This document shows, piece by piece, positions 12,335-24,469 of a DNA stretch of 64,000 nucleotides. The DNA comes from Limnanthes douglasii subsp. nivea (taxonomy: Eukaryota; Streptophyta; Magnoliopsida; Brassicales; Limnanthaceae): assembly GCA_036936605.1 (NCBI GenBank), contig JAUPFV010000001.1:314046809-314110808 (forward strand), read 5' to 3'. Under the pieces are notes generated by a model. That model had not been told where the DNA came from, ran no database searches, and saw only the letters and a program-made list of their open reading frames with translations. How positions within the stretch are numbered: position 1 is the stretch's first letter; each line of letters begins with the position of its first letter. The position numbers and the translations under genes were made by a program.

Positions 12335-13202
12335 GCAATAAACTAGGAAAAAATCCAAAACAATGAAAAACACTATCTCCTCTCTATTCTCTTAGCTTTG
12401 CAAACGGTAACTTCTTCTAGCTTGTGCAACCTGGGTTCTCCTAGATTTAGGACATCCATGTAATGGCTCAGTCCTTCATCCACATGGAGATCTTCACCAC
12501 CGGCATTGATACTTTGGACTAGAACCACTGGGCATCCAAGGCTTCTTCTTTCATTGGGAACCAGTGGACTTCAAAGTCTTCTATCCTTGAAAAAACCCTC
12601 TTGTGTCTTATCAATCCCGATTTCCCTCTGATGCGATCTGTCATCCATGTTGTCCACTGCCCTGTGAGAGGGCTTGTCATGGTTATGCTTTCATCTCCTT
12701 CTCCCCAAAAGCCAACCTAAAGCCACTCTAGAACCACTCCATTTCGCCTGTTGGTTCATTGTCGATGTATTATGGGATCTGCCAAATTCTTCTCTAACCA
12801 GCTTGCTGTTACCAGGAAATCAACATCGTGGACTCATCCCTGCAATTTTCAAGCAGTTCATAGTATTTCAAATTCATCAAAGATTGCAATATCTTCTAGC
12901 CCTATCTATTATCAGTTCAATGATATCAGTTACCATTGTTTTTCACTGTGGTAAAATCCTTGGTTACTATCAAAACTAAAGGATCCCTAATTCTCGATTC
13001 TAACTTAGTTAGTCTAACGAGACTAGGACCCAAAAATCTTCTTACCTGCCTTTCACCCCTCTCTCTCCTCCTTTGGGCAAAAGGCAGGCTCCCTTTCTCT
13101 AGCTCAGTCACCCCCAAAAGATAGTCCCATTTTCAACTTAAACTCACTCTTAGTACTAGCCTGCAACCTCTATGCCTTCTCAGCCTGTGTCTACCCCTTA
13201 TC

Positions 13203-15748
13203 TTGTACTTTCCCAACCCTTGCCTTAAGCCTCCTATGTCTGTCATGCTAGGCTATTGCTTGCTGTCTAAGAAAACAAAACCTAGCCAATCTTTCCTAGA
13301 TCCTAGTACTTTATCCATCATCAAGAAAACCCTCTCAAACTCTTTATCTATCCCCAACCCAGTGAGCTCTGTTAACCTAAGTAATCAACAAATTCTTAAA
13401 ATCTCTACTAGTAATTTCAGAGCAAAAACTCCTTACCTCTTCCAATCTTCCATGGATTCATTTGCTTCCTTGAGACCAGCTAAACCTTCTGGTCGATTGG
13501 GAACCTTTTCCCCAATTCGAGCAGAAGGCTTCTCATCTTCTCTAGCCACCCTGCCTTCATCACCTCCACCCAAATCCTCCAGTGAGCTCATTCCACCCCT
13601 TGATTGCTCAGCTGCTCCAAACAACCCTCCAACCACCTTGCCTATCTCTGAATCCCTTTGTATTACTCCTCAGCACGAAGAATATGTCAAGCGCACCATA
13701 GCCTTGGCCAGATATCACATGGAGTTTGGCCAATGCCACATTCTTTTTCAGAATGCAGCCACTCCTAAGTTAAAACCCTATCTGTCTCCACCGTCTCTAT
13801 CACCTCGCCAGATCTCTCGATTAAAATTCTCTTCGGTGCTGGGATCTCAGTCGTCCCCTCAATTGGACGTCTCAGCTGATATTATCGGTGCTTCTCTGGT
13901 CCTAATCGACAACTACTCCAACTTGGTGGCCTCAATCAGAGACTCCTCTCCTGAAAAGCGTAGAACAGTCGATCTAACCTCGATTGCTGAAAACCTTAAT
14001 TTCTCGAATGGGGAAAACCCTAATTTCTCGAAAGGGGAAAACCTTCCCACTGGCCCCATAATCAAAATCCCTTCTCTGGATTCTTCTCGAGCCAACAGAT
14101 TCTGATTCGCTAATGCTTCTCCATCATCGAACACCTCTGACCCTTTCACTAGTGATTCGGAGTTCGGGCTACTCCATGGAAACCTCAATTGGCAGATGAC
14201 TGATGGCTCGCTCTTAAACTCTAGCAAAAATCTGCTCCACTATCTTCGTTACCCTTCGCTATCTCAATCTGACTCTAGAAACCAATTCGAAACGGGGAAA
14301 GGATCGTGGGATAATTTGGGCTGTTGAAATCCTTTTCGGGTCCAGAGAACCACCCTAACCTTGATCCAGTAGCTACTCATTCTTTGGGCCAGCAGTCTGG
14401 CAATGATATTGGGCTTCTCTTTCCCAAGTCTGGGTTACAAACAAGTGGTAAAGGCTTGGTCCTATCGCAAGATCTTCCGGGCCAGACGATTGCTGGTAAC
14501 ATTTTGGGCCAGAACAGTTCTGAATTTAGATTGGATCAGATTTCTGGGCCCTTGGGGATTTTCTTCAAAATTTATCGGGCCGACCGATATTATTTCTCAT
14601 GTTAGACCGATGGAAAATAAAGGCAAAGGTCTTCTCGGTGCCGGATCTAATTATAAGCCTTATTCTATCATTAGAAATTTCGACAATGCTGGTAAAGGGC
14701 CAAAGGGAATGAAATATTTAAATAAGTGTGCCCAAATTCACAAAACTCCTTCAAAGATTTCAAATCTCCCCTCCACAAAATCTAACTCTTTGGGATTGAA
14801 ATCTAGGCCCACTTCTCACTCTAATCCATCTTATGCTAGCATTGTAGCTGGTCATCTTGATAACCGTTCCCCTTTGGTCATTGGGCTCAATCACGTGGAC
14901 CATGATGGAGTTGATTTCATTCTAAATGAATCGGCTATGAGATCTCTAGATTTATGGAAGGCTTGCTTATCGGGGTACTTTCTTACTCAACCTCAAAACT
15001 TTACCCCACTCAAAGCTAATGTGGACTCGATGTGGAGAAAATTTGGCCTCTTGGAATTTAAACCTCTTCCTGAAGGGTATTTGCTTTTCAAGTTTGGGTC
15101 ATAAGAAATGGCAAAAAAGGTATTGGACCTGCCCCCTGGCATTTTGGTGGGAATTTAATTATTTTCAAGAACTGGGGCATTCTTTCTACTCTCATCAAGG
15201 ATCCCCACCAGGAAATCCCTATCTGGGTCAAAGTCTTTAATCTCCCTTTGGAACTTTGGACTGCGGAAGGATTTAGCAAGATCGGTTCGGTGTTAGGCAC
15301 CCCGTTATACGTGGACAATCAAACGGAAAGGATGGAAAAGCTGTGATTTGCTCGGATATGTATTATGATTTCAGCGGGTTCTGAAATTCGCTCAGATCTC
15401 ACTTTCAAGATTCGTGGCAAATTCATTACGGTGAATTTCGAATATCAAGGTCTTCCACCTCAATGTGCAAATTGTGTTGTTTTTGGACATTCCTCCCGTC
15501 TTTGTAAAAAGGGAGATCCCAAACCTCGCTCCTTCCCCTCTACTCTCACTATTTTGGAGGTGTCTGATCCTTCTGAGATTGAGCCATCGAAACTTCATGG
15601 ACGGCGCCTTGATTCACTAGCGGAAACCGATGAGGTGGAAAGTGGAGAGGAGGTTGATTCGCCTCCAAAAATGCATTGCCTCTCTAATGATAAGAATAAG
15701 GGTTTTTCGGATTGTCCTCCGACGGGACCAGCGTCAAAAGCACTGTAA
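13203..15748 (+). pseudogene. LINE ORF1 (DUF4283-like plus zinc knuckle), broken
   Basis: The nucleic-acid-binding protein of plant L1 elements, in pieces. 13203-14105 is a Pro/Ser-rich N-terminal region. 14403-15104, in the same frame, ends with a DUF4283-like segment (LWKACLSGYF, then W-x2-FGLLEF...GYLLFKF). After a frameshift, the middle of the domain continues with stops. 15365-15748 holds the zinc knuckle CANCVVFGHSSRLC (C-x2-C-x4-H-x4-C). In active elements this protein binds the LINE RNA. At least one in-frame stop (near 14103) and two frame changes disable it. The true start codon is uncertain; an ATG at 13452 is an alternative. Confidence 0.8.
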
Positions 15749-15762
15749 GTATTCGGTTTTTA

Positions 15763-18700
15763 TGAATATTGCTTCCTGGAATGTTAGGGGCTTAAATGAT
15801 CCAATAAGACAAAAATATGTTACAGATTTTATTATTACCAATAATATATCCCTATTAATTCTAGTTGAAACTAAAGTCCAGTTGTAGAAAGTAGATTATG
15901 TTCAAAGGAATATAGCTCCTTTTTGGCATGTCCTAACTAATCACTCCTCCCATCATCTAGGAAGAGTTTGGATTATCTGGAATCCTAGTGTAATCACCAT
16001 TACTAGAAAGTCCCAATCCCCCCAATTCATTCATTGTTTAGCTAAATGTCATAATTTCAATGCATCTTTTAGATTTTCGACGATTTATGCTTTTAATGAT
16101 GTTGTGTATAGAATCCCACTCTTGAATGATCTGTCCGCCATTTCTATGGTAGACAAATTAATCCCGTGGGTTCTGCTTGGGGATTTCAGTGCCCTTCGCC
16201 ACCCTAATGAGCGCATTGGAACCTCCGACAATTGGTCTCCTGCTATAGATGAATTTAACAATTGCTGCTTTAATAATGAGCTCAGTGATCTCCGCTCCAC
16301 TGGATTTCATTTCACTTGGATTAATAAACAGCCTGATAATCCGATTATATCCAAGCTTGACAGGGTCCTCGTCAACCTTGTTTGGGATGATACTTTCCCT
16401 ATGTCTTTCGCTCATTTTGGCTTCCTTCGATCCTCTGACCATACTACTGTCAGCTTAACCTTGGCTTCCCTCGTCCTAAGTGTAAAAAACATTTCAAATT
16501 CTTCAATATGTGGCGAACCCACCCGCCCCATTGATTCTGCTGGAATACGGATGGTCACTAGGAAACTCATCCGATTGCAGTCCGAGCTTGTGGGACTCAA
16601 TCGTAAAGAGTTTAGCGACATTAGCTCCATAGTGGTTAATGCTCATAATAAATTATTCCAATCTCAAACCAATTTAGCTTCTGATCCGCTCAATCCGAAT
16701 CTTATTTTGGGTGAATGCGATGCTTCAAAAGATTTTATCTTTCTTAGTAGAGCCGAGGAATCTTTCCTTAAACAAAAATCTAGAGAAAACTGGATCAAGC
16801 TACGTGACAAAAATAAAAAATTCTTCCATAATAGCATCAAGGCTCGTCTTTTTTGTAATAAGATTATCTCTATCTCTATTGACTGCGGAGTCACCGTCTC
16901 TACTCCGGACAGTGTTTCGAAGGTATTTATGAAATACTTTGAAAATTCTCTTGGAACCAGGCACCATGCTGGTTACCCTGGTCTGAACATCGTCTCCTCT
17001 CTTCTAACCTCCAAAGTTACCAATACATATAAAGATTCTATGATTCATGAGATTACGCACGATGAGATCAAATCCGCTCTCTTTAGTATTGACAGTAACA
17101 AAGCTTCTGACCCTGATGACTACAACGTTTTTTCTTCAAATCTAATTGGAGCATTGTTGGCCAGGACATATGTAATGATGTCCTTGATTTCTTTCATTCG
17201 GATTCTTTGGAGGCCTCTTGGAGCTCCACTTGAATTGCTCTCATCCCTAAAAAATATACTCATTCCGAGCCAACCAATTTTAGACCCATCGCGCTTTGCA
17301 ATGTTACTTACAAGATCATCTCCAAGATCTTAGTCAATCAAATTAAAGATTGTTTCCCTTATCTCATAGATAACTCTCAATCGGCTTTCGTTAAATGAAG
17401 GAATATTTCAGATAATATTCTTTTATCTCAAGAATTGTTAAAGAGATACCATTCCAACCAAAGGGATAAAAAGGTCGCTCTTAAAATCAATCTTAAGAAA
17501 GCCTTTGATAATGTGAGATGGTATTTAATCCTTGACATTTTTGTTGCGATGTAATTCCCTGATAAGATGATTACTTGGATCATCAAGTGTATCTCATCTC
17601 ATTCGTACTCTATCAATATCAATGGAGATCCTCATGGCAAGTTTAAAGGACGAAAATATCTAAGGCAAGGAGACCCTCTCTCCCCCTTCCTCTTTGTCCT
17701 TGTCATGCAGGTACTTTCCAGCATTCTTAAGGAGAAAAGTAAAGACCCGAATTTTTGGTTCCACTGGAAATGCCAAACGCTCAAAATCATTAACCTCTGC
17801 TTTGCAGATGATTTAGTGATTTTCTGTCATGGGGATGTAAATTCCCTTCATCTTATCAGAGAAGCTGTAGAGGATTTTTATACTCTCTCTGGTCTAAAAG
17901 TAACTCTTCTAAGAGTCATATTTTCTTTTCTGGTATCGACGAGTCTCTACGATTAGACCTTGGCAATAATATGGGTACCAGGAAGGATCCCTCCCAGTTA
18001 GATATTTGGGTGTTCCCCTCATAACTAGTCATCTCACCCACTCTGACTGCCGTCCCCTTCTCCACAAAATTACTTCCAGAATCAAGTCTTGGACCACTAA
18101 GCATCTCTCTTATGTTGGGAGACTTCAGCTTATCAAGTCTGTTTTATTCGCTGGGCAGGTCTACTGGTCATCCATTTTTATCCTTCCCGCTAGGATTATT
18201 AAAGAATTGACTCAATACCTCCGTCGTTTCCTTTGGTCTGGTTTGGCTATGAAAATTCATGGGGTCAAAGTTGCTTGGAACACGGTCACGTTGCCCACTT
18301 TAGAGGGTGGTCTTGGGATTCTTGACTTAAAAATCTGGAATCAGGCGGCTGTCTTAAAACATCTTTGGTCGATCATCAGTAATAACTCTTATTCCATCTG
18401 GAGTGAGTGGATTAAGATGGAAAAAATTAAAAATAATAATTTTTGGAACCTCCAGATGGGATCCTCTCCCTCCTGGACCTAGAGGAAAATTCTTCGTCTC
18501 CGTCCTTTGGCTTGTCATATGTGCAGGGTGGCAATCGGAAATGGCTCAAGCACCTCCTTTAGGTATGATCCATGGCTCATCCCCACATCGATAGTCTCTC
18601 ATTATGGCGAAAGTATCATCAAAGCCTCTAGACTTTGGAAAAATCTTAGAGTCTCAGATATTATTCTCAATGGAAACTGGAACCGACCATCCAATATTAG

Positions 18701-19377
18701 ATCGACGAATGCTCAAAACCGCGCCAACCTGTTGGAAATCCATACTCTCATATCCTCTCTCCCCCCCTCCGAATATCCTCTTTAATGATATTCTTTTCTG
18801 GAAGGCGAAAGATAGAGGCACTTCCTTCTCCATCAAGGACACCTACCACACCATTCGTACGCCCAACCCTAATGTAGGGTGAGCTGGGTTAGTCTGGAAT
18901 AAATTCATTATTCCCTGTCACTCTTTCATTTTGTGGCTAGCTATTAAGGGCAAACTTGTCACCAAAGAAAAGCTTCTAAGTTGGGATTACAACATCCCAA
19001 CTGATTGTGCCCTTTGCAACTCTGACAGTGAGACTATCCCTCATCTACTCTTTGATTGTAGTTTCACTCAGAGCATTTAGATTCAGCTAGTAATAAGTTA
19101 GAGTTTCCTTTTTCCACCTCGTGTTGGCAGTCTTGGGTTTGCGAAACGTCAAATTGGTCTCAATCTCGAAACCATTCTATTTGGTGATCCTGTTTCGCAT
19201 CGGTAATTTACCACGCCTGGAAGGAAAGGAATCAAAGAACCTTTGGTTCCCCTCCTGCCATTGCCTCTATGGTGTCTCACCGGATTTATTCAGACCTTCG
19301 GTTTAGATTCCAAGGCACCAAGACTGGATGGTCATTCTAAACTATTACTCGTTACTTTACTTTATATGCAGGTACTG
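15763..19377 (+). pseudogene. LINE ORF2: endonuclease-reverse transcriptase, broken
   Basis: Starts MNIASWNVRGLN, the first motif of the APE-type endonuclease. The same frame runs with one stop (near 15885) to 17333 and includes WVLLGDFSALRHPNE (normally GDFN) and the final SDH motif (SSDHTTV). After a frameshift the reverse transcriptase continues: FRPIALCNVTYKIISK near 17278, LRQGDPLSPFLFVL near 17660 and the catalytic FADD box near 17800. Further frames carry LGVPL...SWTTKHLSYVGRLQLI. Near 18900-19075 lies the zf-RVT domain (ILWLAIKGKL, then C-x2-C and HLLFDC). The enzyme nicks target DNA and copies the RNA there; several stops and shifts inactivate this copy. Confidence 0.85.
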
Positions 19378-19647
19378 ATATGTTAAGAGCAGATCGTGAT
19401 CTGATACTTCATTGATGGATAGGATGATTGCGGATGAGGTGGATGACGCTTACCTGATTGAGCAGTACTATAGTCTATTGTATGAGACATTTTTCTATCC
19501 CACCACATGGATTAGATCTCTTCTTTTCTAGTATTTCCATTTCGCACAAAGACTTTATCTAGTCTACTATTGATGTAATCATGGGATATGCCTCAAATTT
19601 TTGTATGAACCCCTTTCAATTTTTTTTATGCTTTTAACACCAAAAAA

Positions 19648-19656
19648 AAGTTTAAC
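19648..19656 (+). repeat. LINE target-site duplication, right copy
   Basis: AAGTTTAAC following the A-run at the LINE 3' end, matching 12326-12334. The first two A residues could belong to the tail, leaving a minimum of seven diagnostic bases. Confidence 0.75.
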
Positions 19657-19952
19657 AGGGGGAGCAAAATCAGTAACTCCGGAAAATGATTTCTTTTTTA
19701 ATCAATAATAAAAACATTAGTTAAAGAATTAAAGAAAATTAAGCATTATAATTTGAGACCCGGCGAGTCTCTGATAAGCGGCAAAGTTACAGTTCGATTC
19801 TGATTTTGTGTGATCCATACGATTTTGTTTTCTTTCTTTTTGTATCCAACGGCTACTAGTACTATGACCCCATTCTGAATGTGGTCCACATAAACAATCA
19901 ACGGACCAGATTCACTTAAAACCTTTCCGTTAACTCTGATGAAAGACATTGC

Positions 19953-19960
19953 TTATATAT
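19953..19960 (+). promoter_or_regulatory. TATA box of the AGP gene
   Basis: TTATATAT about 95 bases upstream of the ATG. It is followed by a pyrimidine- and CA-rich leader (CACTCACTCACACAG near 19990) typical of a plant 5' UTR, so transcription likely starts near 19985. Only about 300 bases separate this box from the LINE 3' end. Confidence 0.6.
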
Positions 19961-20050
19961 TCAGCATACTCCTCCACTATTACTAACTTCACTCACTCAC
20001 ACAGTCACACTCACTCCTTAGATTCTCTCTCTTCTCATCAAATCAAAGCA

Positions 20051-20997
20051 ATGGATCGCAATGGTGTTTTCACAGTTGCTTTGGTCTGCATTATAATCGC
20101 CGCCGTCGGTGGACAATCTCCGGCTTATTCGCCGATGAAACCCCCAGTAACCGCTACTCCGACTCCCGTAGCTTCACCCGTGAGTACTCCCGTCACCAAA
20201 TCTCCCACTTTGTCACCACTTCCCTCACCTCCAGCTAACCCGACGCTGTCGTCTCCAGTGACTGCTCCGGTGGCGTCTCCGAAGCCTTCTCATACTTCTC
20301 TACCACCGCTGGCAGCTACTCCGAAGTCTACTCCACCACCGCTTGCAGCTTCTCCAAAGTCTACTCAACTACCGCCTGCAGCTTCTCCGTTGAGCTATCC
20401 ACCACCGCCTGCAGCTGCCCCGTTGAGCTCTCCACCAGCTCCAGTTCCAGTTAGCTCTCCACCAGCTCCAGTTCCAGTTAGCTCTCCGTCTGCAGTTGTA
20501 CTTCCGCCGGTAGCGGATGTTCCGGCCCCTTTACCTAGTAAGAAGCACCACAAAGCTCCGGCTCTGTCTCCCGAGTTGTCCAGTCCTCCAGCTCCACCGG
20601 CGGAAGTTCCCGGACCTAGCCGCGACGGATTATCTCCCGGTCCATCAGTCGCCGCCGATCAGGTACTCCTTAACCGAAAAATTCATATTGTTTCCAGATC
20701 TGTAGTTACTTTCCAGATCTATAACTAAGCTCATCATTCTAACAACACATTTAGTTGCTAGCTTTGTGTCTAAATGCGAACTAACTCAAATGCATTATTA
20801 CGAAACATAGATATCAAAAGTACTGCAACTGCATAAAACATAATAGTGTTTAAGTGTAAACTTGTTCTTATGATTAATTAATTAGATTAATAATATTGTC
20901 TCTGACATTTGAATTGCAGAGTGGAGGAGAGAGCGTGAGGAAGACGATAGGAGGTCTCACATTGGGATGTGCTGCTGTTCTTGCTCTTATCATCTAG
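20051..20997 (+). CDS. AGP18-like: Lysine-rich classical arabinogalactan protein (AGP17/18-like)
   Basis: Two exons (20051-20662 and 20920-20997) around a 257-base GT-AG intron, giving 229 residues. The start MDRN followed by a hydrophobic stretch is a signal peptide, cut near VGGQ-SP; this beginning matches Arabidopsis AGP18. The mature region is rich in Pro, Ala, Ser and Thr in SP, AP and TP dipeptides, where prolines become hydroxyprolines carrying arabinogalactan. A short basic patch (SKKHHKAP) followed by Pro-rich sequence and a SPGPS...DQ-SG end is the layout of lysine-rich AGPs. The intron falls at the DQ-SG junction, as I recall for that group. Exon 2 encodes a short hydrophobic tail consistent with a GPI-anchor signal. 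The basic patch is smaller than in AGP17/18. Such proteins sit at the plasma membrane and cell wall and act in growth and signalling. This is the only intact host gene in the window. Confidence 0.9.
20432..20485 (+). repeat. 27-bp perfect tandem repeat in the AGP gene
   Basis: A 27-base unit encoding PPAPVPVSS occurs twice in a row, at 20432-20458 and 20459-20485, with no difference. It lengthens the glycosylated region in frame. Confidence 0.95.
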
Positions 20998-22300
20998 AGA
21001 GAGATGCTCTGTTTTTTGTTTCTTTTTTTGGTTTTAATTTACATTTGAGGATCATATTTATATATTTATTTATTTTTATTTGATGGTAGAGAAGAGTTTG
21101 TGCAGCTGCTGCTTGTATGTGTAGGTTCTATATTATAAATCGGGATTTATTTGTCTGAATCCGATTCCGAGTAGTACTCTCTTCTTACCTCTGTTTTTTT
21201 ATAAAACAGAAACAAGATATATTAGATCAAATTTTCTATTTAAAATGTAGTTATATAAAATCGTGGATTTCATGAAAAGATACCCGTGGAAACAATTTAA
21301 TAAACTAGAACTCGAATCATAAATAAATAAATAAATGTGACATCTTTCTTAAAAGATCTCGGTGCGCATGAATTGTAGTAATATGTTATTATCGATAAAG
21401 ACAATGTAAAAGAAAAGAAAACCAATTTTCTTCTTACAACTTTATTTTTAATTGTTATGGTTTTATATAAGTTTTTTTTTCCCCTCAAATCTAAAATAAA
21501 AGAGGAACCAAAGAGGCTTCGTCTAGGCTAGCTATAAACTACTTTACCAAACAGCTTTTGTTACTATTCAAGTACTTCACTTATTAGATTACATCGTTGG
21601 GTCAAATTACTGTTCCAATAGTAATAATAGTCTGTGCACCAATAAATTGAATTTTAAAAGATCGAGCAAGGAAAAGACAGCCTGCGACCGACACCCCTAA
21701 TTTAATGAACAAGACTAAGTAAGCAAGTAATTGTGACTACAAAATGTCAATATGCTATTTGTAGGATATTTTTAGTTTTTTCCTAACAAAAGAGTTTGGA
21801 TAAACCACTATCTTAAAACTCTTGGCGGTTTTTTTTTTCTCAAACCAAAATAAAAAATATTGATTTATTTTAAAATTGGGAATCCAACTATATCATTTTT
21901 TACACAAACTCAACGAACAAATTTTTTAATTTATATATTGGATAAATTGGGATTTTTTTTTTATAAATTCGTAACAAAAACTTTCTACTTCAAACTCTAA
22001 AAAAATCGACAAATAGAAATTTTGAATGTTTTCTATGAAGTTGAAATTATGAATGAGATAATATATTGTTTTTGTTACAGGTAGAACTAGATTTAGATAG
22101 CTACTTCCATGTTTGGGTCCCATGTTTGGGTTTCTACGGTGTGACTCTTTTGCGTCGTCAGTGGTCTTAAGTATATTTGGAGCAACTACGAAACTTTAAT
22201 TTTTTTGTATGATTCGAAGTCGCCGACGGTGTAAATTCAATACGCCGCCGCAGTACCATTACCATGTTCGTCGCCATCGTACTATTATTATGTTCGCAAC
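20998..22300. other. AGP 3' UTR and intergenic DNA
   Basis: The first few hundred bases after the stop are T-rich and probably hold the AGP 3' UTR and poly(A) site. From about 21480 the sequence is ordinary AT-rich intergenic DNA with no gene, RNA or repeat recognised before the MULE copy A transposase. Confidence 0.5.
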
Positions 22301-22309
22301 GATTTTTTT

Positions 22310-23480
22310 GGTACGGAAGACACAAGTACGAATTCCATTGTATGAGGTCATTGGAGCCACTTTTACATGTAAGACTTCCTATATCGGATATGAACTAAGG
22401 GGAGAAACTTGACAACTAAAAGTATGTATTATAATTCTTGCAATTGTTAATGATAACTCACTCCATTGAACAACCGTCTATTATTTTGACCGATATAGAC
22501 TTAGTGTTGGTTAGGCGGTTGATCAAGTATTCCCCAAACCAACCCACTTGTTATGTCGATGACACACTAACGCGAATGTCCTAGCTAAAAAAAATCATCA
22601 ACGATAAAAAAGTCTTCGATGTAATTATGAAGGTGTGAAATAACATTATGTTGTCAGACACAAAACTCTCGTTCAGTAGTTATTGGGCCGAAATACTCTG
22701 CGATTTAAAATATTATCTAGAAAGTAATCTATCAAAAGTTGGTTAGAGCCTTACAATGATAAGTTTATCACATGGAAAACTAACAAGTTTTTGCATTTCG
22801 GTACCAAACCACCACCCGCATCGAGAACACTCATTCCACCCTTAAGCGGACCCTTGGTACGATAAAAGCTAGCTTTGATTTGTTTTGGTTGAAGGTTCAT
22901 ACTTTTCTCAATTTGCAACATGGAGTAATTAGAGGATCGTTCGTGAAGAGTTGATTTTTAGCCCTACAATTTTTTTTGCACAAGGTGTACGAAAATCTAA
23001 GGAGTTTCCCGTACTAATCTAACAAAAAATAGGTATTAAAAGAGTAATTAGATAAACTAATCAATGTTGTCATGCAAAACGAAGACGAAGCACACGTAGA
23101 GCATGTGTACAAAAAATGGTTTGACATAGGATATCTGATAATATCTTATATTTTAGAGTCGAATGATAAACTAAAAGCAGGTGGTCCTCTTTCGACAAAA
23201 TAATTAAAAATTGTTTCTTCATCGAATTTGTGTACTAAACAAGACAAATCACTATACGAACACGTGCTAGATGAGGAGAAATCGAGTGAACCATTATTAC
23301 GCCAAAATTTTAAAACGTCATCGACCATTATGTGAGGAAACAAAAGTTCGCCAACCAAAGTACAGAAAGGGAGAAAAGTTCCTACACAATCAAGTGGTCA
23401 TATTGATCCTCCTAACAAACTGTTCAAAGTTGAATTACCATTTGGAACTCGTACAATGTATTCACTATCTAGTGGAACAA
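22310..23480 (+). pseudogene. MULE transposase pseudogene, copy A
   Basis: A heavily mutated Mutator-family transposase. Recognisable parts are IPLYEVIGATFTCKTSYIG (core strand after the first catalytic Asp), a THLLCR-x-H block near 22545, and WLEPYNDKFITWKTNKFLHF near 22760, the usual block before the region leading to the SWIM finger. The last part, 23230-23480, aligns at DNA level with 25580-25850 of copy B. Stops occur every few dozen codons. It faces a minus-strand PMD pseudogene at 23860-24430, with remnants of a tandem array between them, as in copy B. Confidence 0.7.
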
Positions 23481-23484
23481 TGGT

Positions 23485-23625
23485 TTATTACACCGACGAT
23501 GCATTATTTATATAGTGCCAGCTCCATAGCACGCTGACAGTGTTTAGTTTACACATTGACAATACAAAATTCTACCACCGGTGTATACATGTTTACACCG
23601 ATGATACAAAAATAAAAATGTAAAA
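23485..23625 (+). repeat. Remnant of the MULE tandem array in copy A
   Basis: Phrases such as TTACACCGACGATG and TTCTACCACCGGTGTATACA match the monomers of the large array at 26447-27810. They sit at the same place relative to the transposase end. Confidence 0.5.
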
Positions 23626-23859
23626 AATTACATACTACTCATCCAACTTAAACTAACATTTATTGACAATATCTGATAAAAATTAAATAATCATGCATCA
23701 AAATTTAACAAAAATACATTTAATAACTTAAACCGAATTCAAATTTGGTAAGACACATCCATTCGATTACATCTAATTGTTCAAAACATCCAAATTTAAA
23801 CCAACATCATCAAAAAGTTATAGTCTAAAAACAACAACTATATCATGCAATAACTACAT

Positions 23860-24430
23860 CGTGTAAATAAGGTATAAGATGAATAATATTAAGAGAAGCC
23901 ATAGGCTGGTGATTGTACGAACTCGGTTCCTAAAATTTAGAAGTTCATCGTGACTATCTTCAATAAGCATTATATGGTTTATGGTTTGAAGCTCCTCTAA
24001 CATGTTTTGTTCACCTTGAATACGCAGAGTGATAGGACACCAACCGAACTTCGCCACATACGGTTTGTACAGAGCCGTAACCATCATACGGTTTGGAATA
24101 AGAGGCTGGGTGTACCTGTCAGCGGATAATATAGGAGTTTTCTAATCATAGAAGTATGACAAGTTAACCGGGTAGCGTGAATGGTCCCCCTTCTTTAGAT
24201 CTGTACGAGCTGAAAAAATATCGATGGGCTTCTCCTGGACCCAACCAAACTGCCATATCACTTGATCCAACATATAAGTTTTGATCACATGTATAATCCA
24301 GATATGATTGTGATATAAACCTATCGTCTGTTACCAAAAATTTATCCCTCATATCCTCATACAAATGATATAGATCGGTCGAAAGCGGAAGTGATATAAT
24401 CGCTAAATTTTTCTTTGCAGACTCGTTTAG
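23860..24430 (-). pseudogene. Plant mobile domain (PMD) pseudogene, copy A, C-terminal part
   Basis: Minus-strand fragments align with the minus-strand DNA at 28270-28500 (a segment corresponding to SSDMAVW...). The whole fits the later part of a plant mobile domain, the helical domain of Arabidopsis MAIN/MAIL1 that is also carried by transposons. Frames read LYHLYEDMRDKFLVTDDRF near 24360, then, after a frame change, a LD-x-VIWQFGWVQEKP-like stretch, and finally 24087-23854 (ALYKPYVAKFGWCPITLRI). The N-terminal half is missing because copy B begins immediately to the right. No activity expected. Confidence 0.5.
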
Positions 24431-24469
24431 TTTGGATTTGTTACGAACATTTCAAAAATGCTAATAATG

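Larger units (their letters stand above)
12335..19647 (+). mobile_element. Full-length but inactive L1-type LINE
   Basis: A 7.3-kb non-LTR retrotransposon in plus orientation. From 5' to 3' it has a leader, ORF1 with a DUF4283-like domain and CCHC zinc knuckle, ORF2 with an APE-type endonuclease, reverse transcriptase and zf-RVT domain, and a 3' end in CTTTTAACACC followed by eight A residues. Flanking 9-bp duplications (AAGTTTAAC) show target-primed insertion and a complete 5' end, which is unusual since most LINE copies are 5'-truncated. Several stops and frameshifts make it non-functional. It ends about 0.4 kb upstream of the AGP start codon, in the same direction as that gene. Confidence 0.85.

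Noticed and set aside
12674..13124. Short overlapping frames on both strands before LINE ORF1
   Set aside because: No domain match; they lie in the LINE 5' leader or the decayed start of ORF1.
19746..19949. 67-codon minus-strand frame upstream of the AGP gene
   Set aside because: It lies in the AGP promoter region, has no recognisable domain and is more simply explained as chance.
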